Shown here piece after piece: positions 44,228-55,240 of a DNA stretch of 64,000 nt. Made by a program: the position numbers and the translations under genes. This stretch comes from Blepharisma stoltei (Eukaryota; Ciliophora; Heterotrichea; Heterotrichida; Blepharismidae): positions 62,001 to 126,000 of the forward strand of contig CAJZBQ010000044.1 of NCBI GenBank assembly GCA_914767885.1, written 5' to 3'. How positions within the stretch are numbered: position 1 is the first letter of the stretch; the number at the start of each line of letters is the position of its first letter. A model generated the notes under the pieces. The model had not been told where the DNA came from. It saw nothing but the letters and a program-made list of their open reading frames with translations, and ran no database searches.

Positions 44228-47200
44228 TTAAACAGATTCATTGGTTTTTCCCTTGATAGGAATTATTGAAAGAATCATTTTTAGCTTGCCCAAGTTGCTT
44301 ATTTCTCTTGAAAGATATGGTAAAAAATATAAAAAGTATAAAAGTACTGAAAGAATTATATATGAAATTGCTGTATATACAATAATTTCAAGCCTGTCTG
44401 ATATCATATCTCTAGATCCTTCATCAATATATTCGAAAATATTAGCCATTTCAGCCTGAAGATCAGCATATCTTTTGGTTAAAGTTCAAAGATCAGTCAT
44501 TTTTTGTGAGCCAAGCTCTTGCAAAGCAGAAGCATCAAACATTAATAAATTCGTCCAATAGATTGCTCCATAGATGGACTGGTAAATATTAGAACTGCTG
44601 TGCTCAAATAATGAGACTCTCATGGATTTTGATAAATATTTTCTGTCTCACACAAATATGTGAGTGCATCTCATAAAAATAGTGATAGAATCAGTTAGCT
44701 GTTTATTTGCATTAGGCATGGATAGACTTTTAGGAATTAGCTGCTCTAGTGTCTTTTTTGGGTCATCAATAGCAGCTTCTCTTGCAAAAAAATCTATACC
44801 TTACCTTTTTCTATTAATTTTAAAGCAAATATTAATTAATTGACCTTGGAATCTTCCAAGCTAGGTATATTTTTGGAAAAATTGCCCTTCTTTGTACATA
44901 AACGTAAAGGATTTTTGGCCTTTGCTTTAGATATTCTTCAACATCTGGATACATAAATCCATGAACTAAGCTATAATAAATTCCAGTCAAACTTATAAAT
45001 AATGTTAGTCTTATGATATATCTCATGCTTGTATTTATTGAGACCATTTTGTACTTTTTTCTTAACGGGATATCAACGTCTTCAAGCTCTTCATTGTGGA
45101 CTAGAGTCAGTCTTTCTTTGCAATTTTTTATTAACTCATAGTAGCAAGCATATATTTTTTCTCGGATAAAATTTCATAGGTTGTTATATTTTTTGCTGAT
45201 AAATATTATGTAAAATATAAGAAATGCTACACAAATGCCAAGTATGCTTGCTCCAATGACATCTAAAATAATAGTAAATGTTCCTATAGTATCAATTCTG
45301 TCTACTTCGCAGTTAACCAGTCCACTTAGAGATGAATTTGACATATAAAAAGCTTCACCTAAGCCATTTGCAACTAAAAATTGCAAGTCACTAGTATAAT
45401 TTTGTGAGTTTTCAACCTTCGTAATCATGCTATTTATCTAATTATATTTTACATGTCCAATAAATTCACTCAGAGCATCATACAAATTCATGAAAATTTG
45501 TCTAGGCTCCTCATTATCATTAAAATCTCATATTGGGATAATATCATTCATAACTAATTTTGACGAGTCACAATAGCTTCAGTCACCATAATATTTATAT
45601 AAAGTATTTTGATAAATTAATAGCTCAGACCTTGTTTGATCAAGTAAATTAGTATAATAAGAAACTTCAGTATGGTTATAAGATATAGCCAAATCTATTG
45701 ATCTGGAATTTTCTGCAGCTGATGCAATTCTATACAAAATAATTCCGAGATCATTAAAAGTGCTGATTGATTTAGAATGATTCACTTGGTCTGTTATATA
45801 AATTATTATCGATACATTTGTTATTAGAACAGAAATCATCTGTATAAAAAATACTGAAAAAAATAAAATTCATTTGAATTTTCTCAATGATTTTTCTGAT
45901 TGATTTATAATCGATTTTTCTTTGTCTAGCTATTTTTTACTGTTAATAAAATTATAGGAGTTGACTTGAAATGAAATATTTGACTCTTTTTCTTCGAATT
46001 TTTGGCCTTTTAGGGTAATGCTGACATCGCCAATATCATCTATAAAAGTTGTTATGCTCATATTGCTTTTCCGTTTCCTTATTCTGTCATCATCTTGGTC
46101 TGTTGTTAATTTAGTTTCACTTGGCTTATGTTCATTTATTATAGAAGTATTTATAAGTTGACCGAAAAATTCTCTCTGCTCGTAAGTATCTTTTTTTAGC
46201 CATTCTGTTATTTCGTTTTTATCAGTAATTAATATAACATAATGGACTTCAGATTTTTTAAAATTTTTTATCCCATGGATAACTGCAATTGTTTGTCGAG
46301 TTACAATTAGTTCTGGCTCGAAAAGCTCGAGCTCAAAAAATTTAGGAATATAAGATGAAATATTCTGATAGTTAAGAAATTTGTTTGGTAAATCTAAAGC
46401 ATCTGGAAAAAGATCACTATGGCAGAAAATTAAGCCATCCTTTGATATCAATGCAACTTGATGGTTAGAAGCAATAGGCTTCATAGACACCATAAAGAAT
46501 AAACTTTCCCTAAGTGCTGTCAGTTTGATTAATGTATGAAGTTCATGCAAGTACCCTTGATGATCCATTATAAATCATGAGTGAGTTCTCAATATTTCAG
46601 GATTTATACAATTATCTATAAAGGTTTTCATAATTTCTAAATGATTTTGATTATAAGGTGATGGGATATATTGAATTATATTATTTTCCAAGATATTTGT
46701 TACTGTTCCTTTTAGTATTTGAGCTGCAACTTCATTTATATAAACAATAACTCCAAGTGAGTCTTTATCAGCTGAAATTAAAATATTCCCATTTCCTTCT
46801 TCAAAATTTTCTATTTTTTCTATTTTTTTTGACTCTTGTTCGATGGCATACGTCGAAGCTTTGTCTAAAATTATTTTTCCTCTGTTAAATTCATAAAGAA
46901 TATTCTGTAGTAAACTTCCATAAATTTCATGAGATTTTGGGTGTTTTTCTTTTAAAAGTTTTGTATAAATTGAATTCACTGATTTGATTAATGATGCTGA
47001 ATTTTTGACTAAATATTCAAGCTTAGAAATTTTAGGTTTTTCAAGTGAGGCTTCTTTTCATAAATCTAATAAAAATTTGCATAGAGCTTTGTCTTCTCTT
47101 TTTGCGAGCTCTAACTCGTTTAAATAAACTAAAAAATCATTTTCGTCATCAAGGTTTTTTTCGTTTAATTTAAATCATTGGTATATTCTTTGTTCTTGAA

Positions 47201-49725
47201 CTTCTCCTTCAAAACTATCACGAACTTGAGACATTCTGGCTAATTTTATTTTTGCTAAACTAATATCTTTTACTGAAAATAAGCAATAATTCACTTCTCA
47301 TGCTACCAAAAGCTTATCTTTAATAATTTGAGAGGTTTTATGTATTTCTGAAAATTTGTCGAAAATTTGTGAATAATTTTGATAATTTCTAGAAATTAAT
47401 TGTTTTCTTATTGTCAATTCGAATGTGTGCTGGTCTAAATAAATCCCTTTATTTGGCTTATTTAATGAAAATTTGCGTATTCAGTAAAAAATTAGTCCAA
47501 GAGCCAGAGGGACAACACAAATGCTCAGTAATGGAATAATTCCTGAATTGTCCATTCAAATCCCAATTAAAAAATTTAATGAAATTCCCATTAGTCCAAG
47601 CATCGTAGAAATTTGAATAAGGTTAACTATTGGACTATAATAAGAATCAGACTTTCATGCTATGAATGCAAGTATTCCAGAAAAAATCATGATTATGCTA
47701 TAGTACCAAACCTTCTTACCCCTTAAACAATAACAAGGTAAAAGTTTTAGCAAAAGACTTTGTAGTAAGATAAAATTATTATAAAAAAGTTAAAAAAAAG
47801 TTGAATGGGTTTTTATTTTACAATTGATTTTCTATAATAAGGTGTTTAATTAGGTATTTATTTTCTTTGGTTAATTAAACTCTCTAAAAATCGTAAACCA
47901 AAAAGTCCAAATATAGCAAAATTGATTTATAGTTAACTACACTGACTGGCACGGGGTGCTTTTGGCTCAGTTTCGAGCCAAAAGCACCCCGTGCCAGTCA
48001 GTGTAGTTAACTATAATTTTTTTTCTTCAAATTTATTATCACATTAACATTATTACAGGGTGGCGTCTGCCTTATTCCCATACGGGAGGTTCATTCAGTT
48101 GCGCCGTCTTCAGCTTCGCCTTGCTTGAATTGAGGCAATGATTCGCCGGGCAAGTGTTTCGGCTCTGACACCGCCTTTCTTCTCCTTCAGCGCCTGATGC
48201 CATGGCACTTCTGAAGTGTGGGATTCTGTTTAGTACATCTCCTCCTCCCCTTGTCGGGTCCAGTGTTGAGTGGGCAGACTATGGACTTCTGGGGGCTGCT
48301 GCATGGGTCACGAGTTGGCCATCCAAAAATCCCAAAAAATGGAATTTCTGGTCGACCTCTCGCAAAAAGGAAAAGTCTGGATCCTGGGACGTAACTCCCG
48401 GTTTCACGCTAGGCAGTTGCCCGATTGGTCTGGGTATTACCTGCAGACCTTGCTGGCTTGCCCTTTCCAAACCCAAACCCTCCTTTCCCTCGAGGTGAAA
48501 TCCAACCCTGAAATTGGACTTGGGCTAAGGTCTGTACATTACCAGAATTGATTATCTAGCATTGCTGTCCATTTCTAGATTGGCAAACCTTGCCGGATAT
48601 AATTAAAATATGTGCTCGGAAGCTGCATGGCCGGAGGCCATGCTAGGTGGAAACGCCATATTATAATTCAAATTTATTATCACAATTAAATAAAAACTTT
48701 GTCATATTAGGGGAGTTAGAGTTCATCGAAATGTGCATAAATACAAAAAATTGTTTGCAAATCACTAAAAGCATATCATACGAAGAATTTGACCTTGATT
48801 TAATATTTTTCCAAGCAAATGAGTGCCGAGTGTCAGCAGTAAAAATTTCACGAAAAATACATAAAACAGTCAGTTGGACTAGTGAAAATATTCCTAAAAT
48901 AATTCCTATAATTCCTACATCAATTTCTTTCGGCGTAAGGTTTACATATTCATCAGTTTTTGAATAGGAAAAAAGTGAATATTTAATTGTGATTATTAAT
49001 ATCAGATTTGTAGGGATAAAACCTACTGTCGACATTGCACCTAAAATATATGTTGGGAAAACCAGTAATAATTTACATATTTTTCATTTATTTTGCTTGA
49101 AAAGGCAAAAAATCACCAAAGCCAATGTGGATGCGGAAATTTGGGAAATTGATATATAAAAAGCATTTTGAAATGTGTTTAAATCAGCACATATAGTGTC
49201 AAAGCTAAAATAACCTATGAGTCTTCATCATATTAAATAACTGCTTCAGTTTTGAATTTCCATATCTGGGTATCATAGCATAGTATAGGTTAAATCCCGT
49301 TTTGGATCGGTCTTGAGCACCTCCTCCCATGCCACCCACCCCTAACTGTCCCAAATATTTTAACATGTTAAATATGAATTTGACAAGTTAAAATATTTGG
49401 GGAACTTGTCAAATAATATTTTAAACATTTAAAATTTTCAGGACTGTCAAAAGTGGGTGACATCGAAGGGGGTACTTAATGGCGAGCAATCACGAGGGAT
49501 GTGCTATAATCATTTGGCAAAAAATAATTAAATTTACAATAATCTCTATCAAATATTGAGTTGATTTTTTGATATTTAAATCATATTTTAGGACGAATCA
49601 ATTTTCTAGCCTCTCTATCAGTCTGATTTTGGTTTTAAAATAAATTGTATTTGTAAATGAGTGTATTTTGTGGTCTTTGGAGAATATTGATGTCTTGTAC
49701 AGATTATCTGAGTAGTCTATCATTA
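44228..49725 (-). CDS. Multi-pass membrane protein with PAS-like domain (TmcB-like), paralogue 2
   Basis: Tandem duplicate of the 38-43.9 kb gene, about 75-80% identical in the aligned stretches (for example KIEKIENFEEGNGNILISA and IIPIKGKTNESV). Same intron positions. Its own inserts are at 44795-44867, 47719-48715 and 49284-49506, all missing from paralogue 1. The N-terminal end near 49725-49860 is unclear: codons that encode the first membrane segment in paralogue 1 are present but with stops, so an insert or decay of the 5' end is possible. Confidence 0.7.
44795..44867. mobile_element. Short TA-bounded IES (73 nt) with TATACC ends
   Basis: Ends TATACCTTACC and, inverted, TATACCTAGC. Removal gives RRAIFPKIDFFAREA, as in paralogue 1 (RRAIIPKIGFFAREA). 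Confidence 0.92.
47928..48015. mobile_element. Perfect 88-nt palindrome, TATAG ends
   Basis: Arms TATAGTTAACTACACTGACT then GGCACGGGGTGCTTTTGGCTC, mirrored exactly around a 6-nt loop (AGTTTC). Related to 37420-37504 by the TTTTGGCTC/GAGCCAAAA core. Confidence 0.93.
48044..48666 (-). mobile_element. Retroposon-like insert (group E copy 7) with 18-bp duplication
   Basis: Perfect duplication TTCAAATTTATTATCACA at 48026 and 48667. Minus-strand sequence aligns with the copy at 25705-26352 over much of its length, including the PSVK..DQ.FHF translation and the CCATGGC.TCAG segment. Nested inside an IES. Confidence 0.93.
49284..49506. mobile_element. TA-bounded IES (223 nt), absent from paralogue
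   Basis: Begins TATAGGTTAAATCCCG; right end inverted TATAGCACATCCCTCG. Cutting at TA aligns base for base with paralogue 1 (43460-43490). Confidence 0.85.
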
Positions 49726-50971
49726 TTTAATTATTATAATTCATTATTTTTGAAATTGAAGCGAGAAAGCAAATATAATTAAATTATTGACCGCTCCTTG
49801 AAAAAAAACCCATTTAGCTCAGCATTTGACATATTAGAGCTCCTGAAGTGTACTCATTTTTATAAATTTAAGTGATTGGATAATTATTTTATTTTCATAT
49901 GACTCTAAATAAATTAATTTGATGATGAAATTTGAATATCGCTAAATGTTTTATAAATAATTTATATTTTTTGGCACATTTTTTGTGGTTTGATTAATTA
50001 ATTTCCTTATAAAATGTCTTTTTAAAATTCACAAGAAGTTTCTAAATAAATAATAAGTGGAAAAATATTATGTAACATATTTTTTCTAGAATGTAGCCAC
50101 TTATTTCAGTTTAACTCATAAGATTGCTATAATTATAATTAATTTATTAATTTCTTTTCATTATGCATAGATCTTTTTAACAGCCAGTTAAATATTGTAT
50201 TATGCCTAATTTGTAATTCTAATGCATCTTTCTGTTAAATAAACTTTTATTTACTCCCCCCCGAACAATCAAAATCATTGGAAAAATCCCTATTTTTTGC
50301 AAAAACAAAACACCCTTCGTGAGCAAGTAAAAATTGTTTTATGAAAAAATAATATATAAAAAGTGAATATCATTATAATGAAATCTCTAGCTGATTCTGT
50401 TTTAATTTTGAACTAATTGCATTTTAAAATTTAAATTTTAAGATATATTTTTTGTTCAATTTGGATTATTTTAAATTTTGAAAAAAAATTTACTATAAAA
50501 TTTATATATAAATTTTATAAAAAAAAATTAATCACCCTACAAAATAATTTTTTGTTCACTCAGGGAGGGTGGGAGCTAGATAATTTCAAAAAATAGACCC
50601 ATATTTAATGAGTTTTTTTTAATTATTTAAATTCAATTAAGATAATTTTATTGTAATTATTTATAAAATATGATAAAAAGAATAAAATGAAAGAATCAAA
50701 TTGAATGAATTTAATATATTTTATATATTTTATATAAAAACTCAATAAAAAACTTATAAATTTTCTTATCTTCAGATAAATCTTATTAATAAATAGCAAA
50801 AGAATGATAGATTTCTTTTAAAAATTTTTCAATCAAAAAATTAATCTTTAAGACAAAATCTAAATAAAAGAGAATTTTTAGATTATAGTAAATTAAATTT
50901 TAAAAACTATCCAGTGGATTTTAATAAAAAGTTAAAAGTAATAAAAAATAAGCTTGCTGAAAATATGATTT
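49726..50971. other. AT-rich intergenic region with one degenerate group A element
   Basis: No gene recognised. The element occupies 50254-50575. Confidence 0.5.
50254..50575. mobile_element. Degenerate group A element, intergenic
   Basis: Recognisable body (GAAATCTCTAGCTGATTCTG) and eroded motif copies; flanking triplets TTA / CTA no longer match, as expected when excision is not under selection. Confidence 0.75.
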
Positions 50972-51985
50972 TTAACTGCCTTTACTAGGCTTAATTAAAA
51001 TCTTCCCTGCAGACATATTATTTGAATATCTTTGGATAGCTTCTTGAACCCCTTCTAACGGATACTCTCCAGCAAAATCAGTTCTATAAAGTTCACCAAG
51101 TGAATTCTGTACCTTTCTCACTGTATTTATCGCCCCAAAAATATTTTTAGACTGCAGCCAATCTGTAAGCCACAACCCTTCCAATTTTTTTTTCTCACAA
51201 ATTAACCCCACTGGGTTTATATTTCCACACGCTTCCAGAGATAAAGCTCCATACAAATAAACAATCGAAGTTTCTGGCATTAAATTCAATAAAGTCCCAG
51301 TAATATTTCCACCTATTGCATCAAAAGCTATCGTTGCATTTAATTCTTTCGCCAAAGCCCTCAATTCTTCTTCAAAAGTAGGCTCACTTGAATTTAATAC
51401 AAATTTTGCCCCTAAATTTTTGAGGGTTTCCACTTGTTCTTGACGTCTGACGATATTTATAATTGGATAATTATTTTCGACACTCCACCTGACCATCATT
51501 TTTCCTAATTGTGAAGCAGCGGCAGTGTGGATGGCGGCTTTGTGCTTTCCTTGGTAAATTACGTCGGCAAACATTACTGCTGTCATTGGATTAACAAAAA
51601 AGCAAGCTCCTTGGTCGAAGGTAATTTGGTCGTTTAGCTTAACGCAATGTTTTGCGCTTGTTACCATGTATTCGGCCCAGGTTCCTCCCATTTTTGGAGT
51701 CATTGCACAGGCAACTCGTTTCCCAAGAAGTGTCCAGCCTATAAAGCCGCCTCCGTTTTGGATTACAATTCCTGAGCCTTCGAAACCGGGGACTATTGGA
51801 AGGACTGGGTTTGAATTTCCGTATAATCCTCGAATGAATAATAAATCTGAAGGATTAATTGGAGCTGCTTCCATTCTGATTAAAACTTCTCCAGGTCCAG
51901 GAGTCGGAATAGGGACTTCTCTTATAGCTACTTGAGGGTTTTCAGAAATTGATTCAAGGATTGCTGCTTTCATAAGCTTAGACAT
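50972..51985 (-). CDS. MDR-family NAD(P)H oxidoreductase (quinone/enoyl reductase-like)
   Basis: Zinc-free medium-chain dehydrogenase/reductase. 337 aa from ATG 51985 (MSKLMKAAILESISENPQ); an ATG at 52009 in the same frame is possible. GroES-like N-terminal part (PGPGEVLIRMEAAPINPSDLLFIRG, VPGFEGSGIV) is followed by a Rossmann part with an altered glycine motif (HTAAASQLGKMM) and AFDAIGG. The PINPSD/G-F-EG pattern is that of the quinone-reductase/MECR side of the family. No inserts. Cofactor NADPH is inferred. Confidence 0.88.
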   Translation of the reverse strand: MSKLMKAAILESISENPQVAIREVPIPTPGPGEVLIRMEAAPINPSDLLFIRGLYGNSNPVLPIVPGFEGSGIVIQNGGGFIGWTLLGKRVACAMTPKMGGTWAEYMVTSAKHCVKLNDQITFDQGACFFVNPMTAVMFADVIYQGKHKAAIHTAAASQLGKMMVRWSVENNYPIINIVRRQEQVETLKNLGAKFVLNSSEPTFEEELRALAKELNATIAFDAIGGNITGTLLNLMPETSIVYLYGALSLEACGNINPVGLICEKKKLEGLWLTDWLQSKNIFGAINTVRKVQNSLGELYRTDFAGEYPLEGVQEAIQRYSNNMSAGKILIKPSKGS

Positions 51986-52009
51986 TTTTAGTATTATATT
52001 TAATGACAC

Positions 52010-52547
52010 AATAACAAAGAATAATGTTTACAAAATATATAAGATTTTATATAGATAGCAAAAATATAATTAGAGTTGGTTTTAGGTGGCAAATTATGGA
52101 AAAGTGCTATATATATATTTTAAATTAAATTTAGTATCAATGCTATTGTGCAATTATTAATGAAATAATGATTTAAAAATTTTATATAAAAATGCATACT
52201 GTATTGGATTTAATGTAGCATTGATATAGTTTTAATGCAAAAAAAAATTTAATGCGAGATTTTTAAGACAGAATTTTATATAATTTAAAGAATCATAATA
52301 TAATAAAGATTTAACCATTGTGATTATAATAAATAGAAAATTTGCCGATAAAAGATTTTAAAAAGAATAAAAGTATGCTAAACATCCTTCTTTAAGTTAA
52401 GAGACAGGATAAGAGATTAATATTATTAGATTTAAAATATAAACACAATGATAATTTTAGACTAGAGAATCAAAAATGAATCACTTAAGTTTTACTTATT
52501 TATATCAGCACAACTCATTTATTGGCGAGTAAAAATAATTGATAGAA
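52010..52547. other. AT-rich intergenic stretch
   Basis: Nothing recognised. Confidence 0.5.
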
Positions 52548-52769
52548 CTAGTCTAAATTGATAACAGGATCGTTTTTTTTATAATAAATTTGTTGAAGAT
52601 TATTTCTTTCGCCTTCATGAAGATCAATAATTCCTTTGCTTACAATGGCTTTTAAATTACCATTTTGGCTGTCTTCTTTTAGTAACTCATGTATAACTTT
52701 CATTCTTGCTTTAGCTTGATTATTCTTTATTGCGGATGGCTTTTTGTTGTAAATTCGACGCTTAGCCAT
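52548..52769 (-). CDS. Small basic hypothetical protein, 73 aa
   Basis: ATG 52769, MAKRRIYNKKPSAIKNNQAK, helical middle (MKVIHELLKED), stop TAG at 52548. Composition less AT-rich than the flanks. No family recognised. Confidence 0.55.
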   Translation of the reverse strand: MAKRRIYNKKPSAIKNNQAKARMKVIHELLKEDSQNGNLKAIVSKGIIDLHEGERNNLQQIYYKKNDPVINLD

Positions 52770-53494
52770 ATACGCTCAAGCAATTATTTTTAAATAATAT
52801 TTTGAATAAAAAAATAGAAATAAATAAGAAAAAAACCCAGGGAAAAAATCTGAATATTTAAGGAGAGAGTATTTATTATACTCTAAAGCAATTTATGCCC
52901 CCGATATTTTATATATATATACTAATTTAATTGTAATATACCACTAATAATTAATAAAGTTTTTGCTTGCCATTGGGATATTTAACAAAATTATTATAAA
53001 AGTATATAAGCCTCTTTCTTCTGAAATAATATACAGAAGAATTCAAAAATGTATAAAATGCTAGATTGCGAGAATAATTGAATTATATTTCAATCGCAAT
53101 TTCAATATCCAAGAAATTACAGTAGAAATGATTTTGGCGTTAGCCATTATTATAAGGATCAAGCTATAAAAAATAATTTTTAAAATAATTAAATCAATTT
53201 TCATTAACTTTCCCATTTAAATTAAGCTTTTTTAATTAATTATGAATGCTATTTTTTTCTGTAAAAATCTGTAATTAGTCTAAAAATGAATAATAGTTCT
53301 CTCAACTCTAGTGCAAAATTCAATATAGAGCATTATATAAATTTATTAATAATTAATTTATATACAATTTAAATTTTCTTATAGAATCATTAATTTTGAT
53401 AATTTTGCTTTCTCTTTGACTGAAAAGGTAAGAGAATTCTATCGTATATATACCCCCTTTTTATCAAAGCCATAAAATTTAAAGGATTATTTAA
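52770..53494. other. AT-rich intergenic stretch
   Basis: Nothing recognised. Confidence 0.5.
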
Positions 53495-54433
53495 TTATTC
53501 TAACTCCCCCCCCCTCCGTGAGTGAACAAAAAAAATTTTGTTCACTCACGGATGGGGGTTAATTTTTTTTTTTTTAAAAAAATTTATATATAAAATTTTT
53601 ATAAAAAATATTTTTTTAAAAAAATTTATATATATAAATTTTATAAAAAAAATTTTTTTTCGAAATTTAAAAAAAATCCTAATTCGCAAAAATTGGAAAG
53701 CAAATATTAATTTAATTTATAAAATTTATGTTTTAAAAAGCAATTCGTTTAAAATTAAACAGAATTAGCTCTAGATTTCATTATACTAATTATCATTTAT
53801 ATATCAAAATTTTTTTCCGTAAAAAATTTTTGTATTAAAAACATTTTTGCTCACTCACGGAGGGTGGGTTTTTGGGCAAAAAATAGCGATTTTTCTAATG
53901 GTTTTTGTTCACTCACGGAGGGGGGGAGTAAGCAAATGATTCCCGTATATTTTTCAATTTTCTTTCTTTGCTCTTCTCCAATTTCTTCATCATTGTCTCC
54001 TAATTTAATTTCTAACTCCCCCTTTCAAAAAGGTTCTCCGCATGGAAGCTATTTTTTTAATGACTATTTTTTTTGTCCTTTTTGTTCTTGGTTATTTTTT
54101 TAATCCAAAAAGTTTATAATATAACTTCAGTAGAAACAATAGAGAAAAATTGATTGAAAATCAACTCGAAATAGGCAGTATATTTCAAAGGCAAATAAAT
54201 CAAAAAAGTTTAAAAATAATCGTTATTAAATAGTCGTCGATTCCAATAGAATTTTTTAAAAAAAATATTTTTATATTTTTATTTTCTTTCATCTGGGGGG
54301 TTAAGCTTTCTTTTGCTTCTGAATTAGCTTTTTCGTTTGATTCCCTTAATATTTTGTGAAGAGCGTGTTTTCTGACCTTCGAAACCCTGTTAGAAACGCC
54401 TTGACATCTTCTTCCTTCTGGTATCTTCTTCAT
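53495..54433 (-). CDS. Small hypothetical protein (~72 aa) assembled from exons across two IESs
   Basis: Start ATG 54433 (MKKIPEGRRCQGVSNRVSKV). Removing 54016-54301 joins AKESL to EIKLGDNDEEIG; removing 53504-53928 then gives the end GIICLE-stop, the stop codon lying just beyond the second IES. Basic first half, acidic second half. Function unknown. Both joins keep the frame, which supports a real gene. Confidence 0.65.
53504..53928. mobile_element. IES, group A (reverse), TAA-bounded
   Basis: 425 bp, TAA at 53501 and 53929; left hairpin and right paired motifs intact. Confidence 0.93.
54016..54301. mobile_element. TAA-bounded IES, group not assigned
   Basis: 286 bp, begins CTCCCCCTTTC, ends ATCTGGGGGGT, TAA at 54013 and 54302. 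Frame-restoring. Confidence 0.8.
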
Positions 54434-54444
54434 ATTTATTATAA

Positions 54445-54834
54445 CTCCCCCCCCCCCCCCTCCGTGAGCGAACAAAAAAATTTTGTTCGCTCACGGAGGG
54501 GGGTTAATTTTTTTTTTTAAAAAAAAATTTATATATAAATTTTATAAAAAATATTTTTTTCGAAATTTAAAAAAATCCTAATTTGCAAAAATTGGGAAGC
54601 AAATATTAATTTAATTTGCAAAATTTATGTTTTTAAAACGCAATTTGTTTAAAATTAAACAGAATTAGCTCTAGATTTCATTATACTAATTATCACTTAT
54701 ATATCAAAATTTTTTTCCATTAAAATTTTTTCTATTAAAAAAATTTTTGTTCACTCACGGAGGGTGGGGTTTTTGGTCAAAAATGGCGATTTTTCTAATG
54801 GTTTTGTTCGCTCACGGAGGGGGGGGGGGGGGAG
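54445..54834. mobile_element. Group A element (reverse), TAA-bounded, upstream of small gene
   Basis: 390 bp, TAA at 54442 and 54835. Lies just 5' of the ATG at 54433, so it splits the 5' leader or promoter. Confidence 0.93.
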
Positions 54835-55240
54835 TAAGTAAATAGTGATCCGAGGATATTTTTGTATCCCCCATAAAATTTATTGAGCTATTTATAAATT
54901 AACCTCTGCCTAAAATTCTATTAATATATATGCAAATTTAAATAATAAAAAAAATATGTTATATATATATTATATAAAAAAATCGTATTCAGCAAAATAT
55001 GGTATACATGCTTAGCTCATCCTCTTTCTAGCTTTTTTTAATTATAATTTATATCGCCCTTTAAGTTTAAATGGTTAACATTAGCATCAATAAATAGTTA
55101 TTAATATATTAGAATTAAATCAATAAAGAATTGAGATCAATTTATTTAATTTCGACAAATTAAATATTGACTATGCATTTCTGCTATAAAATATCAATAA
55201 AATACAATTCTATAGATAATTTTCACTAGAATAATCTAAA

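Larger units (their letters stand above)
47719..48715. mobile_element. 997-bp TTA-bounded IES (group B-like) with two nested elements
   Basis: TTA at 47716 and 48716; begins CCCCTTAAAC, ends TTAGGGGAG. Paralogue 1 has the empty site (CTTCTTAGAGCTC, about 42901-42913). Removal gives MNSKKVWYYSIIM against MSSKKVWYYAIIM. Confidence 0.95.

Noticed and set aside
40563-45930. Frameshifts or pseudogene stops in the membrane-protein paralogues
   Set aside because: The stops sit in 15-nt GT..AG introns at identical positions in both copies.
48202-48551. Several overlapping frames with Trp/Pro-rich sequence
   Set aside because: All lie in a retroposon-like insert with 18-bp duplications; shared similarity with another copy is at nucleotide level and frames are not conserved in full.
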